Source of the DNA: an uncultured beta proteobacterium
Lineage (GTDB): Bacteria; Pseudomonadota; Gammaproteobacteria; Burkholderiales; Burkholderiaceae_C
NCBI GenBank assembly: GCA_903828235.1
Contig: CAIKLM010000082.1
Coordinates: forward strand, 1-64,000
DNA length: 64,000 nucleotides
Direction: 5' to 3'
Made by a program: the position numbers and the translations under genes. Below, in pieces: positions 16,119 to 24,714 of this stretch. Under the pieces are notes generated by a model. That model was given only the letters and a program-made list of their open reading frames with translations, did no database searches and was not told the origin of the DNA. The stretch's first letter is position 1. Each line of letters opens with the position of its first letter.

Positions 16119-17309
16119 ATGACCGCCCCCGCACTCCGCATCCCTGGCCACCGGCTTCTGCACGCGCCGGGGCCCAGCCCCATCCCCGACGAGGTGCTGC
16201 ACGCGATGAGCGTGCAGAACATGGACCTCGCCGACCCGCGGGTGGACTCTTCCATCGCCGCCTGCGAGGCTGGGCTGCGCACGGTGCTGGGCACGGGTGC
16301 GGCCACGCGCGTGCTGATGTTCATCGCCAACGGGCACGGCGTGTGGGAGTCGGTGGTGCAGAACCTGGCCGCGCCCGGGCAGGCCGTGCTGGTGCCGGGC
16401 ACCGGCCACTTCGCCGACCAGTGGGCGCGCGTGGCCGAGGCGCTGGGCCGCGAGGTGGTGCGGACGCCCTGGCACGAGGGCTTCCCGATCGACGCCGCCG
16501 CCGTGGCCGCGGCGCTGCGCGACGACACCGCGCACCGCATCCGCGCCGTGTTCGCGGTGCACACCGACACCGCCAGCGGCGTCACCAGCGACCTCGCCGC
16601 GCTGCGCCGCGCCATCGACGAGGCGCGCCACCCGGCGCTGCTGGTGGCCGACTGCGTGGCCTCGCTGGCCTGCGAGCCGATCGGCATGGACGCGCTGGGC
16701 CTGGACGTCGTGATCGGCGCCAGCCAGAAGGGGCTGATGTGCCCGCCGGGCCTGGGCATCGTGGCGGTCAACGAGGCCGCCTTCGAGGCCGCGCGGGCCA
16801 ACCCGGCGCCGCGCTTCTACTGGGACTGGGTCGCGCGCCAGGGCCCGATGAACTACCAGAAGTTCTGCGGCACGCCGCCGCTGCCGCTGCTGCACGGCCT
16901 GGCGGCGGCGCTGGCGCTGCTGCAGCGCGAGGGCCTGCCGGCCGTGTACGCCCGCCACCGCCGGCTGGCGGGCGCGGTGCACGCGGCGGTGGCGGGCTGG
17001 GCGGAGGGCGGCGCGCTCGGCTTCGTTGCGCGCGAGCCGGCCGCGCGCTCGGTGAGCGTCACCGCGATCCGCGTGCCCGAGGGCTTCGACGTGAACGGCC
17101 TGCGGACGCTGGCCCGCGAGCGCTTCCAGGTGGCCATGGCCGGCGGCCTGGGCGCGCTGCAAGGGCGGGCCTTCCGCATCGGCCACCTGGGCGACCAGAA
17201 CGAGGCCAACATCCTGGGCGCGCTGGCCGGCGTGGAGTGCGCGCTGCGCGCGATGAACGTGCCGCTGGGCGACGGCGTCGGCCGGGCCGTGCGCCTGCTG
17301 GCCGGCTGA
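16119..17309 (+). CDS. Class V aminotransferase (serine/alanine--glyoxylate type)
   Basis: This 396-residue PLP enzyme has the serine--glyoxylate/alanine--glyoxylate aminotransferase layout. It opens HRLLHAPGPSPIPDEVLHAM, then LMFIANGHGVWES, HTDTASGV and Asp178 in LLVADCVASLA (pairs with the PLP ring nitrogen). Lys204 in GASQKGLM is the Schiff-base lysine, and the C-terminus has FRIGHLGDQNEANIL. It transfers an amino group to glyoxylate in many members; the exact donor cannot be set. It follows the Bug gene by 41 bp. If made from the -10-like hexamer next to its start, it would be leaderless and independently expressed. Confidence 0.87.
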   Translation: MTAPALRIPGHRLLHAPGPSPIPDEVLHAMSVQNMDLADPRVDSSIAACEAGLRTVLGTGAATRVLMFIANGHGVWESVVQNLAAPGQAVLVPGTGHFADQWARVAEALGREVVRTPWHEGFPIDAAAVAAALRDDTAHRIRAVFAVHTDTASGVTSDLAALRRAIDEARHPALLVADCVASLACEPIGMDALGLDVVIGASQKGLMCPPGLGIVAVNEAAFEAARANPAPRFYWDWVARQGPMNYQKFCGTPPLPLLHGLAAALALLQREGLPAVYARHRRLAGAVHAAVAGWAEGGALGFVAREPAARSVSVTAIRVPEGFDVNGLRTLARERFQVAMAGGLGALQGRAFRIGHLGDQNEANILGALAGVECALRAMNVPLGDGVGRAVRLLAG

Positions 17310-17445
17310 GCCCGTCTGCCGCGCGCTCCGAAGGCCGCCGACCCGTGGCGTCCTGGCCGGCAACGGGGCCGGCGCTCGGAAGTGGCCATCGGCGCGCAGC
17401 ATCGGGGCCTTGGCGCCAGCGCCGAGCGCGCCGGGCGCGGCGAAG

Positions 17446-18759
17446 TCAGGCGGGCGCGGGCTGCGGGCGGCGCACGGCCAGGAAGCACAGCGCGGCCAGC
17501 AGGCACAGCAGGCCCGCGAACAGGAAGGCCGGCGAGTAGCTGCCGAGCAGGTCGCGGCTGACCCCGGTGCCGAACGTCATGACGCCGGCCGCGACATGGT
17601 GGGCGGCGAAGATCCAGGCGAACACCGCCGGGCCCATCTCGCGCCCGAAGGTCTGCACCGTCAGGCGCACCGAGGGCGGCACGGTGGCGATGAAGTCCAG
17701 CCCGTACACCACGGCGAAGAGCGTCAGCGCGAACATCGTGGGGTCGGTGTGCACCAGCCACAGCAGCGCCACGCCGCGCAGCGCGTAGTACCAGCCGAGC
17801 AGCCACCGGTTGTCGAAGCGGTCCGACAGCCAGCCCGAGCCGACGGTGCCGATCAGGTCGCACACGCCGATCACCGCCAGCAGCCACGCCGCCGTACCCA
17901 GCGGCACGCCGAGGTCGCCGCAGAACGGCACGAGGTGCGCCTGGGTCAGCCCGAAGCTGGAGATGCCGCAGATCGCGAACGTCAGCGCGAGGATCCAGAA
18001 CACCCCGCTCCGCGAGCCCAGCGCCAGTGCCTGCAGGCTCAGCCGCACGAAGCCTTCTGTGGGCACCGGGGGCACCGGCGCGACGGTCGTCTCGCCCAGC
18101 GCCGGCAGCCCCAGGTCTTGCGGGCGGTCGCGTGCCAGCCACAGGAACGCGAGCCAGGACAGGGCCGCCCCCACGCTCGGGATCAGCAGCGCCACCCGCC
18201 AGCCCCAGCGCTCGCTCACCCAGGCCGCGAGCGGCATGAAGACGAGCGTGCCGGTCGCGATGGCACCGCCGAGCAGGCCCAGCACCAGCCCTCGATGCTG
18301 CACGAACCAGCGCGACGCCACGACCGCGTTGAGCTGCATCGCCGTGATTCCGGGTGCCAGCCCGAGCAGCACGCCCATGCCCAGCCACAGCTGCCACTTC
18401 TCGCGGGTGGTGATGGCGATGAAGAGACCGATCATCAGCAGGGCGCCGGACAGCGCCACCATGCGCCGGGGGCCGTAGCGCAGCATCAGCCCGCCGGCCA
18501 GCGGTGCGGCCAGGCCGAACAGCGCAAGCCTCAGCCCCTGCGGGGCGGAGAGCTCGCCGATCGACCAGCCCAGGTCCTTCGCCATCGGCACGATCAGGAC
18601 GCTGGGCACGCCCATCGCCGAGGCCGAGAACACCGCGTAGACGAAGGTCACCGCGACCATTGCCCAGCCGTAGTGGATGCCGCGGGCGGCCAGGCTCCGG
18701 GCGAGGGCCGGGGGCCGCCCTGGCACGGGGGCGGCTTCGGTCGGTGCGTCTTGTGCCAT
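17446..18759 (-). CDS. Major facilitator superfamily transporter
   Basis: This 437-residue integral membrane carrier has 12 predicted helices in two halves. The first begins IHYGWAMVAVTFVYAVFSA, and the loop RYGPRRMVALSG carries the family's basic motif A remnant. The second half begins near residue 230 (SGVFWILALTFAICGISSFG). It resembles the oxalate/formate antiporter-like or monocarboxylate porter branch (motif ASRWFVQHRGLVLGLLGG). It lies 75 bp downstream of the ETF-ubiquinone oxidoreductase gene on the same strand and converges with the aminotransferase gene. The substrate is unknown; a small organic anion is likely by family. Confidence 0.85.
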   Translation of the reverse strand: MAQDAPTEAAPVPGRPPALARSLAARGIHYGWAMVAVTFVYAVFSASAMGVPSVLIVPMAKDLGWSIGELSAPQGLRLALFGLAAPLAGGLMLRYGPRRMVALSGALLMIGLFIAITTREKWQLWLGMGVLLGLAPGITAMQLNAVVASRWFVQHRGLVLGLLGGAIATGTLVFMPLAAWVSERWGWRVALLIPSVGAALSWLAFLWLARDRPQDLGLPALGETTVAPVPPVPTEGFVRLSLQALALGSRSGVFWILALTFAICGISSFGLTQAHLVPFCGDLGVPLGTAAWLLAVIGVCDLIGTVGSGWLSDRFDNRWLLGWYYALRGVALLWLVHTDPTMFALTLFAVVYGLDFIATVPPSVRLTVQTFGREMGPAVFAWIFAAHHVAAGVMTFGTGVSRDLLGSYSPAFLFAGLLCLLAALCFLAVRRPQPAPA

Positions 18760-18834
18760 CGGGCGATCGTCTCAGCCGGGCTGCCCGCGGTCAAGCCGGA
18801 GCTGCGCCGCTGCGGCCGTGCCCGGCCGCCCGCC

Positions 18835-20505
18835 TCACATCCCCGCGTAGTTCGGGCCGCCGCCGCCCTCGGGCGTGACCCAGACGATGTTCTGCGTCGG
18901 GTCCTTGATGTCGCAGGTCTTGCAGTGCACGCAGTTCTGGGCGTTGATCACCAGCTGCTCGGCGCCGTCCTTCTGCACGTACTCGTACACCCCGGCCGGG
19001 CAGTAGCGGCTCTCGGGGCCGGCATAGCGCTCGAGGTTGACGGCCACCGGCACCGACGCGTCCTTCAGCGTCAGGTGCGCGGGCTGGTTCTCCTCGTGGT
19101 TGGTGTTGCTGATGAACACCGAGCTCAGGCGGTCGAAGGTGAGCTTGCCGTCGGGCTTGGGGTACGCGATCCGCGGCACCTGGCTGGCGGCGTGCAGCCG
19201 GGCGTGGTCGGGCGTCTTGCGGTGGATGGTCCACGGCGGGCTCTTGATGCCCAGCCGCGGCAGCAGCCACTGCTCGACGCCGGTCATCAGCGTGCCGATG
19301 GTGTTGCCCTGCTTGAACCACTGCTTGAAGTTGCGCGTGGCGTGCAGCTCTTCGTGCAGCCAGCTCTTCTCGAAGGCCTCGGGGTAGGCGGCCAGCTCGT
19401 CGTGCGCGCGCCCGGCCTGCAGCGCCGGCGCGATGGCCTCGGCCGCCAGCATGCCGCTCTTGATGGCGGCGTGGCTGCCCTTGATGCGCGCGGCGTTGAG
19501 CATGCCGGCGTCGCAGCCCACCAGGCAGCCGCCGGGGAACACCAGCTTCGGCAGGCTCAGCAGGCCGCCCGCGGTGATGGCGCGCGCGCCGTAGCCGATG
19601 CGCTTGCCGCCCTCGATGTGCGCGCGGATGGCCGGGTGCGTCTTCCAGCGCTGCATCTCCTCGAAGGGGCTGAGCCACGGGTTCTGGTAGTCGAGCCCGG
19701 TGACGAAGCCCAGCGTCACCCGGTTGCCCTCGAGGTGGTACAGGAAGCCGCCGCCGTAGGTGTGCTCGTCCATCGGCCAGCCCGCGGTGTGCACCACCAG
19801 GCCGGGCCGGGCCTTGTCGGCGGGCACTTCCCAGAGCTCCTTCACGCCCAGCGCGTAGCTCTGCGGGTCGCGCCCCTGGTCCAGCCCGAAGCGGGCGATC
19901 AGCTGCTTGCCCAGGTGGCCGCGCGCGCCTTCGGCGAACACGGTGTACTTGCCCAGCAGCTCCATGCCGAGCTGGAAGCTGCTCAAGAGCTGGCCGTCCT
20001 TGCCCACGCCCAGGTTGCCCGTGGCCACGCCTCGCACGCGGCCCTGTTCGTCGTGCAGCACCTCGGCCGCCGTGAAGCCGGGGAAGATCTCCACGCCCAG
20101 CGCATCGGCCTGCTCGCCCAGCCACTTGGTGACGGCGCCCAGGCTGATGACGAAGTTGCCCTCGTTGTGCAGGCAGCCCGGAATCAGCCAGGGCGGCGTG
20201 CGGCGCGCCTCGGTGGCGTCGAGGAACAGCACCTCGTCGTGCGTGACGGGCTGGTTCAGCGGCGCGCCGCGTGCCTGCCAGTCGGGCAGCAGCTCGTTGA
20301 GGGCGCGCGGGTCCATCACGGCCCCGCTCAGGATGTGCGCGCCCGGCTCGGAGCCCTTTTCGAGCACCACCACCGAGAGCGTGGCGTCGAGCTGCTTCAG
20401 GCGGATGGCCGTGGCCAGGCCCGCGGGGCCGCCGCCCACCACGACCACGTCGTACTCCATGGATTCGCGGGGGCCTTGGGCGGCCAGGATCTCGGCGGGG
20501 GTCAT
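18835..20505 (-). CDS. etfD: Electron transfer flavoprotein-ubiquinone oxidoreductase
   Basis: This 556-residue FAD and [4Fe-4S] enzyme passes electrons from ETF, reduced by acyl-CoA dehydrogenases, to ubiquinone at the inner membrane. The FAD-binding motif VVVVGGGPAGLATAIRL is near residue 22, followed by LEKGSEPGAHILSGAVMDPR. Ubiquinone-domain signatures include FPGGCLVGCDAGMLN and KGSHAAIKSGMLAAEAI. The C-terminal cluster Cys residues are in YCPAGVYEY and NCVHCKTCDIKDP. Length and order match the family. etfAB are not in the window. The gene supports the beta-oxidation-like and aromatic acyl-CoA steps seen elsewhere in this segment. Confidence 0.95.
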   Translation of the reverse strand: MTPAEILAAQGPRESMEYDVVVVGGGPAGLATAIRLKQLDATLSVVVLEKGSEPGAHILSGAVMDPRALNELLPDWQARGAPLNQPVTHDEVLFLDATEARRTPPWLIPGCLHNEGNFVISLGAVTKWLGEQADALGVEIFPGFTAAEVLHDEQGRVRGVATGNLGVGKDGQLLSSFQLGMELLGKYTVFAEGARGHLGKQLIARFGLDQGRDPQSYALGVKELWEVPADKARPGLVVHTAGWPMDEHTYGGGFLYHLEGNRVTLGFVTGLDYQNPWLSPFEEMQRWKTHPAIRAHIEGGKRIGYGARAITAGGLLSLPKLVFPGGCLVGCDAGMLNAARIKGSHAAIKSGMLAAEAIAPALQAGRAHDELAAYPEAFEKSWLHEELHATRNFKQWFKQGNTIGTLMTGVEQWLLPRLGIKSPPWTIHRKTPDHARLHAASQVPRIAYPKPDGKLTFDRLSSVFISNTNHEENQPAHLTLKDASVPVAVNLERYAGPESRYCPAGVYEYVQKDGAEQLVINAQNCVHCKTCDIKDPTQNIVWVTPEGGGGPNYAGM

Positions 20506-20555
20506 TCGGTTTTCTCCTGCTGGGGCGGCGCGATTCTAGGAGCCGTGCCGCGGGC

Positions 20556-20936
20556 TCAGCGTCGCCACAGCAGCGGCGTGGCCAGCCCCACCAGCGTCAT
20601 CAGCACCGAGCCCGCCAGGTGCGCGCCCGCGGTGGCCAGCGCCCAGCCGGTGCGGCCCTGCTGCAGCGCGGTCACGACCTCGGCCGAGAAGGTGGAGAAG
20701 GTGGTGAGCCCGCCCAGGAAGCCCGTGATGACGAACAGCCGCCACTCCGGCGACAGGTGCGGCGCCTGCGCGAACAGCGCCATCGCCAGGCCGATGCCCC
20801 AGCCGCCCACCAGGTTGGCCACCAGGGTGCCCGCCGGCATCTGCGGGAACAGCCCGTTCAGCGCGTGTGCCAGGCCCCAGCGGGCCAGCGCCCCGAGCGC
20901 GGCGCCCGTGGCCACGGCGAGGACGGCGCTCCACAT
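20556..20936 (-). CDS. crcB: Fluoride ion channel CrcB
   Basis: This 126-residue Fluc/CrcB protein exports fluoride as a dual-topology dimer in the inner membrane. It has four hydrophobic segments. The signature GALARWGLA is near the N-terminus, the pore Asn is in [14 protein letters not shown], and the Phe-box is in [15 protein letters not shown]. It lies 50 bp upstream of the ETF-ubiquinone oxidoreductase gene on the same strand. I saw no convincing fluoride riboswitch in the 136 bp before its ATG, which it shares with the divergent AIM24-like gene. Confidence 0.93.
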   Translation of the reverse strand: MWSAVLAVATGAALGALARWGLAHALNGLFPQMPAGTLVANLVGGWGIGLAMALFAQAPHLSPEWRLFVITGFLGGLTTFSTFSAEVVTALQQGRTGWALATAGAHLAGSVLMTLVGLATPLLWRR

Positions 20937-21072
20937 GCGGCCGGATTATCCCGCCTGCACGGGGCCCTGGGGCCCGGTGTGCGGCGCTGCCGGCGGGGGC
21001 GCTTCGTCTCGCCGCTTCGGTAGCATCGCGCCCGTCACCCGACGGGGTGGTTTCTTCCACGGAGCAGCCGGC

Positions 21073-21885
21073 ATGGGCATGGACGTCGTCGACTACGAGA
21101 TCAAGGGCGCCGAGATGCAGTTCGTCGAGGTCGAGCTCGACCCTGGCGAGGCCGCGGTCGGCGAGGCCGGCAGCATGTTCTGGATGGACGCCGGCATCGG
21201 CATGGACACCGTCTTCGGCGACGGCAGCCCCCAGACCGGCGGCCTGTTCGGCAAGCTGCTGGGCGCGGGCAAGCGGCTGATCACCGGCGAGAGCCTGTTC
21301 ACCACCGTGTACAGCAACAACGCCACCGTCAAGCAGCGCGTGGCCTTCGCGGCGCCGTACCCGGGCAAGATCCTGCCGATGGACCTGCGCCAGTTCGGCG
21401 GGCTGCTGATCTGCCAGCGCGACGCCTTCCTGTGCGCGGCCCGCGGCGTCAGCCTGGGCGTGGCCCTGCAGCAGAAGCTGTCCACCGGCTTCTTCGGCGG
21501 CGAGGGCTTCATCATGCAGAAGCTCGAGGGCGACGGGATGGCTTTCGTGCACGCCGGGGGCACCGTGCTGCGGCGCGAGCTGCAGCCCGGTCAGACGGTG
21601 TTCGTCGACACCGGTTGCGTCGTGGCCTACACGGGCGGCGTGAACTTCGAGATCCAGTACGTCGGCAAGGTCAAGACCGCGCTGTTCGGCGGCGAGGGCC
21701 TGTTCTTCGCGCGCCTGACCGGCCCGGGCACGGTGTGGCTGCAGAGCCTGCCGTTCAGCCGGCTGGCCAGCCGCGTGTTCGCCGCCGCGCCGCAGATGGG
21801 CGGCCGCTCGGAAGAAAGCTCGCTCGGTGGCCTGGGCTCGGCCGGCTCGATCCTCGGCGACATCCTGGGCGGCGACCGCCGATGA
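21073..21885 (+). CDS. AIM24/TIGR00266 family protein
   Basis: This 270-residue protein consists of beta strands with the family pattern: YEIKGAEMQFVEVELDPGE, AAVGEAGSMFWMDAGIGMDT, GLFGKLLGAGKRLITGESLF, FAAPYPGKILPMDLRQFGG and GVNFEIQYVGKVKTALFGGEG. The C-terminus is Gly/Ser-rich (SSLGGLGSAGSILGDILGG). The family forms a beta-barrel-like fold of unknown role; a yeast homologue acts at the mitochondrial inner membrane. I start at ATG 21073; ATG 21079 is an in-frame alternative. The 4-bp overlap with the next gene (ATGA) begins a chain of six closely packed genes ending at 26341. Confidence 0.85.
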   Translation: MGMDVVDYEIKGAEMQFVEVELDPGEAAVGEAGSMFWMDAGIGMDTVFGDGSPQTGGLFGKLLGAGKRLITGESLFTTVYSNNATVKQRVAFAAPYPGKILPMDLRQFGGLLICQRDAFLCAARGVSLGVALQQKLSTGFFGGEGFIMQKLEGDGMAFVHAGGTVLRRELQPGQTVFVDTGCVVAYTGGVNFEIQYVGKVKTALFGGEGLFFARLTGPGTVWLQSLPFSRLASRVFAAAPQMGGRSEESSLGGLGSAGSILGDILGGDRR

Positions 21886-22922
21886 GCACGGCCCCCGACC
21901 GCACCGCCCCGGGCAGCCGCCGCGCCGTGCTGGCGCAGGCGCCCGCGCTGGCCCTGGCCGCGCTGCTGCCCGTGCGCCCGGCCGGCGCCGTGGCGCCGCC
22001 GACCAGGCCCATCTTCGTGCTCAACTCGCAGGACGCCGACGTCAGCATCGTCGACCCGTCCAGCTGGGCCGTGCGCACGCGGCTGCCCACCGGCAAGGAG
22101 CCGCACCACCTGTACCTGGCGCCCGACGACAAGACGCTGATCGTGGCCAACGCGGCGTCGAACTCGCTGACCTTCATCGACCCCGTCACCGCGGCCGTGC
22201 GCCGCACGCTGCCGGGCATCGTCGACCCCTACCACCTGCGCTTCTCGCCCGACATGCGCTGGTTCGTCACGGCCGCGAACCGGCTCGACCACATCGACCT
22301 GTACCACTGGCAGGGCGTCGGCGCGCCCGAGCCGCTGAAGCTGGTGCGCCGCATCGCCGCGCCCAAGACGCCCAGCCACCTGGCCATCGACAGCGGCAGC
22401 CGCGTGCTCTACGCCACGCTGCAGGACAGCGACGAGTGGGTGGCCATCGACATGACGACGCAGGCCGTGCGCGTCAAGCAGCGCTGCGGCCGCATGCCGG
22501 CCGACGTCTTCCTGGCCGCCGACGACCGCACGCTGCTGGTGGCGCTGACGGGCGACCGCGTCGTCGAGGCCTGGGACGTCTCGGCCGCGGTGCCGCGGCT
22601 GGTGCGCCGCATCGAGACCGGCGCCGGCGCGCACGCCTTCCGGGCGCGCGGCGACGGCCGCCACGTGTTCGTGAGCAACCGCGTCGCCAACACCATCAGC
22701 GAGATCGACCTGCGCACGCTGTCGGTGGTGGGCCAGTGGGACGCCCCCGGCGGCCCCGACTGCATGGAGCTGATGGCCGACGGGCGCACGCTGCTGGTGA
22801 CCTCGCGCTGGGCGCGCAAGCTCAGCGTCATCGACCTGCCCGACAAGCGCCTGGTGCGGCAGGTGCCCGTGGGGCGCTCGCCGCACGGCGTGTGGACGCT
22901 GGACCATGCGCCGCGGCAGTAG
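21882..22922 (+). CDS. Secreted YVTN-type beta-propeller protein
   Basis: This 346-residue protein has an N-terminal export signal (SRRAVLAQAPALALAALLPV then RPAGAVAPP; twin Arg suggests Tat). A seven-bladed-propeller repeat series follows, with blade motifs such as VSIVDPSSWAVRTRLPTGK, NSLTFIDPVTAAVRRTLPG, ANTISEIDLRTLSVVGQWD and KLSVIDLPDKRLVRQVPVG. Family members are periplasmic or surface propellers, often partners of quinoprotein or metal-binding systems, and no enzymatic residues can be pointed to. It starts on ATGA with the AIM24 gene and runs 17 bp into the deacetylase gene. Confidence 0.82.
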   Translation: MSTAPDRTAPGSRRAVLAQAPALALAALLPVRPAGAVAPPTRPIFVLNSQDADVSIVDPSSWAVRTRLPTGKEPHHLYLAPDDKTLIVANAASNSLTFIDPVTAAVRRTLPGIVDPYHLRFSPDMRWFVTAANRLDHIDLYHWQGVGAPEPLKLVRRIAAPKTPSHLAIDSGSRVLYATLQDSDEWVAIDMTTQAVRVKQRCGRMPADVFLAADDRTLLVALTGDRVVEAWDVSAAVPRLVRRIETGAGAHAFRARGDGRHVFVSNRVANTISEIDLRTLSVVGQWDAPGGPDCMELMADGRTLLVTSRWARKLSVIDLPDKRLVRQVPVGRSPHGVWTLDHAPRQ

Positions 22923-23715
22923 GCCGCGCACCGCGGCGTCCGCCGTGCTGGCGGTGCTGGTGCTGCTGGCACCGGCGGCCGCGCGCCCGGCGGCGGGCTG
23001 CGACAAGCTGGTGTACCTGAGCTTCGACACCGGCCACATGGGCGTGGCGCCGCTGGTGGCGAGCGTGCTGCGCGAGGAGGGCGTGAAGGCCACCTTCTTC
23101 CTGGCCGCCGAGCGCACGCGCAGCGGCGGCCACAGCCTCGACGACGAGTGGGCGCCGTGGTGGCGCGCGCTGGCCGCCGAGGGCCACGCCTTCGGCTCGC
23201 ACACCTGGGACCACGACGTCTGGCAGGCCGACACCGCAGCCGGCCACCGCGTGCGGCCCACGCAGGGCCCGCAGGCGGGCCGCGTGCGCGTGCTCGACGC
23301 CGCCGCCTACTGCCGCGAGCTCGAGCGGCCGGCCGAGCGCTTCGCGCAGATCACCGGCCGGCAGATGGGCTCGGTCTGGCGCGCGCCCGGCGGCCGCGTC
23401 TCGCCGGCGCTGCTGCGCACCGCGCAGTCCTGCGGCTGGACGCACGTGGGCTGGACGGACGCCGGCTTCCTGGGCGACGAGCTGCCCAGCGACCGCCACC
23501 CCAACGACGCGCTGCTGCAGCGCGCGCTGCGCCGCGTGAACAGCGGCGACGTGCTGCTGGCGCACCTGGGCATCTGGTCGCGCCAGGACCCCTGGGCGCC
23601 GGCGGTGCTGCAGCCCCTGATCCGCGGCCTGAAGGCGCGCGGCCTGTGCTTCGCCACGCTGGCCGAGCACCCGGTGTACGGCACCGCCGCGGCCACGCCG
23701 CGCGGTGCGCGCTGA
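22906..23715 (+). CDS. Polysaccharide deacetylase family protein, secreted
   Basis: This 269-residue protein has a signal peptide (SAVLAVLVLLAPAAARPAAG) and a NodB-like fold. Motif 1 reads YLSFDTGHMG: the catalytic Asp is kept, but the second Asp of the usual TFDDG, a metal ligand, is Thr. Motif 2 GSHTWDHDVW keeps the two metal His. Motif 3 is VWRAPGGRVSPA, followed by WTHVGWTDAG and DVLLAHLGIW. Substrates of the family are N-acetylated or ester-linked sugars. The start overlaps the propeller stop by 17 bp, giving strong coupling. Because motif 1 is altered, activity on ordinary peptidoglycan or chitin-like substrates is uncertain. Confidence 0.82.
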   Translation: MRRGSRPRTAASAVLAVLVLLAPAAARPAAGCDKLVYLSFDTGHMGVAPLVASVLREEGVKATFFLAAERTRSGGHSLDDEWAPWWRALAAEGHAFGSHTWDHDVWQADTAAGHRVRPTQGPQAGRVRVLDAAAYCRELERPAERFAQITGRQMGSVWRAPGGRVSPALLRTAQSCGWTHVGWTDAGFLGDELPSDRHPNDALLQRALRRVNSGDVLLAHLGIWSRQDPWAPAVLQPLIRGLKARGLCFATLAEHPVYGTAAATPRGAR

Positions 23716-23733
23716 CAACTGGGGGGCGCACGG

Positions 23734-24714
23734 ATGCTGGACGCTCTGATCGACGGCTTCGGCCTGGCGCAGCAGGCGCTGTTCGAAGGCGTGGTGCAGC
23801 CCGTGATGTTTGCGCTGGGCCTGGGCGGGCGGCTCGAGGAGGGCTTCGTCGCCACCGGCTGGCTGCTGGTGGGGCTGGTGCAACTGGCCGTCATCGCGCT
23901 GGGCTTCGGGCTGCTGGAGCGCTGGCGGCCGGTGGAGCCGGTGCTCGACCGCCCGGCCGTGCGCACCGACGTCGTCTACACGCTGATCCACCGCCTGGGC
24001 CTGGTGCGGCTGGCGCTGTTCTTCACGCTCGATCCGCTGTGGCAGGCGGTCTCGGCCTGGCTGGGCCTGCACGGCCTGCGGCCGCTGTCGTTCGAGGGCC
24101 TGTGGCCGGGCGTGACCGACGTCGCCTGGGTCGCCTTCCTGCTGTACCTGCTGCTGTTCGACCTGGTCGACTACGCGCTGCACCGCGCGCAGCACGGGTG
24201 GGACTGGTGGTGGCAGCTGCACGCGCTGCACCACAGCCAGCGCCAGATGACGCGCTGGTCGGACAGCCGCAACCACCTGCTCGACGACGCGCTGCGCGAC
24301 AGCGCCTTCGTGGCCGTGGCGCTGGCGGTGGGCATCGCGCCGGCGCAGTTCGTGGCCGTGGTGGCGCTGACGCAGCTGCTGGAGAGCCTGTCGCACGCCA
24401 ACCTGCGCGGCGACTTCGGCCCGGTGCTGGGCCGCCTGCTGGTGAGCCCGGCCTTCCACCGCACGCACCACGCCATCGGCACCGGACACGAGTCACACGG
24501 CCCGGGCAGCCTGGGCGGCTGCAACTACGCGGTGCTGTTCCCGGTGTGGGACCTGCTGTTCGGCACGGCGCGCTTCGGCCGCGCCCCCGAGCCCACGGGC
24601 GTGCGCGACCAGCTCGACGGCCGCGACTACGGCCGCGGCTTCTGGGCGCAGCAGGCGCTGGGCCTGCGCCGGCTGTTCGACCGCCGCGCCGGCTGGCCCG
24701 GGGGTGCCCGGTGA
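23734..24714 (+). CDS. Sterol desaturase / fatty acid hydroxylase family membrane protein
   Basis: This 326-residue membrane di-iron enzyme has hydrophobic segments near 40-65, 95-125 and 155-180. The eight-His set is visible in DYALHRAQHGWDWWWQLHALHHSQ, in NHLLDDALR, and in FHRTHHAIGTGHESHGPG. The family hydroxylates or desaturates lipids at the membrane. It is 18 bp after the deacetylase and overlaps the next gene by GTGA. An envelope-lipid role would suit neighbours that are secreted or membrane proteins, but no specific substrate is evident. Confidence 0.85.
   Translation: MLDALIDGFGLAQQALFEGVVQPVMFALGLGGRLEEGFVATGWLLVGLVQLAVIALGFGLLERWRPVEPVLDRPAVRTDVVYTLIHRLGLVRLALFFTLDPLWQAVSAWLGLHGLRPLSFEGLWPGVTDVAWVAFLLYLLLFDLVDYALHRAQHGWDWWWQLHALHHSQRQMTRWSDSRNHLLDDALRDSAFVAVALAVGIAPAQFVAVVALTQLLESLSHANLRGDFGPVLGRLLVSPAFHRTHHAIGTGHESHGPGSLGGCNYAVLFPVWDLLFGTARFGRAPEPTGVRDQLDGRDYGRGFWAQQALGLRRLFDRRAGWPGGAR

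Noticed and set aside
17410-21072. A forward open frame running into the AIM24-like gene and giving over 1200 extra codons
   Set aside because: It lies antisense to the MFS, ETF-ubiquinone oxidoreductase and CrcB genes and has a His/Arg/Ala-rich translation typical of shadows in high-GC DNA. The family start is at 21073.
20937-21072. Fluoride riboswitch before crcB
   Set aside because: I could not find the conserved fluoride-riboswitch core in this region; only GC-rich hairpins are seen.
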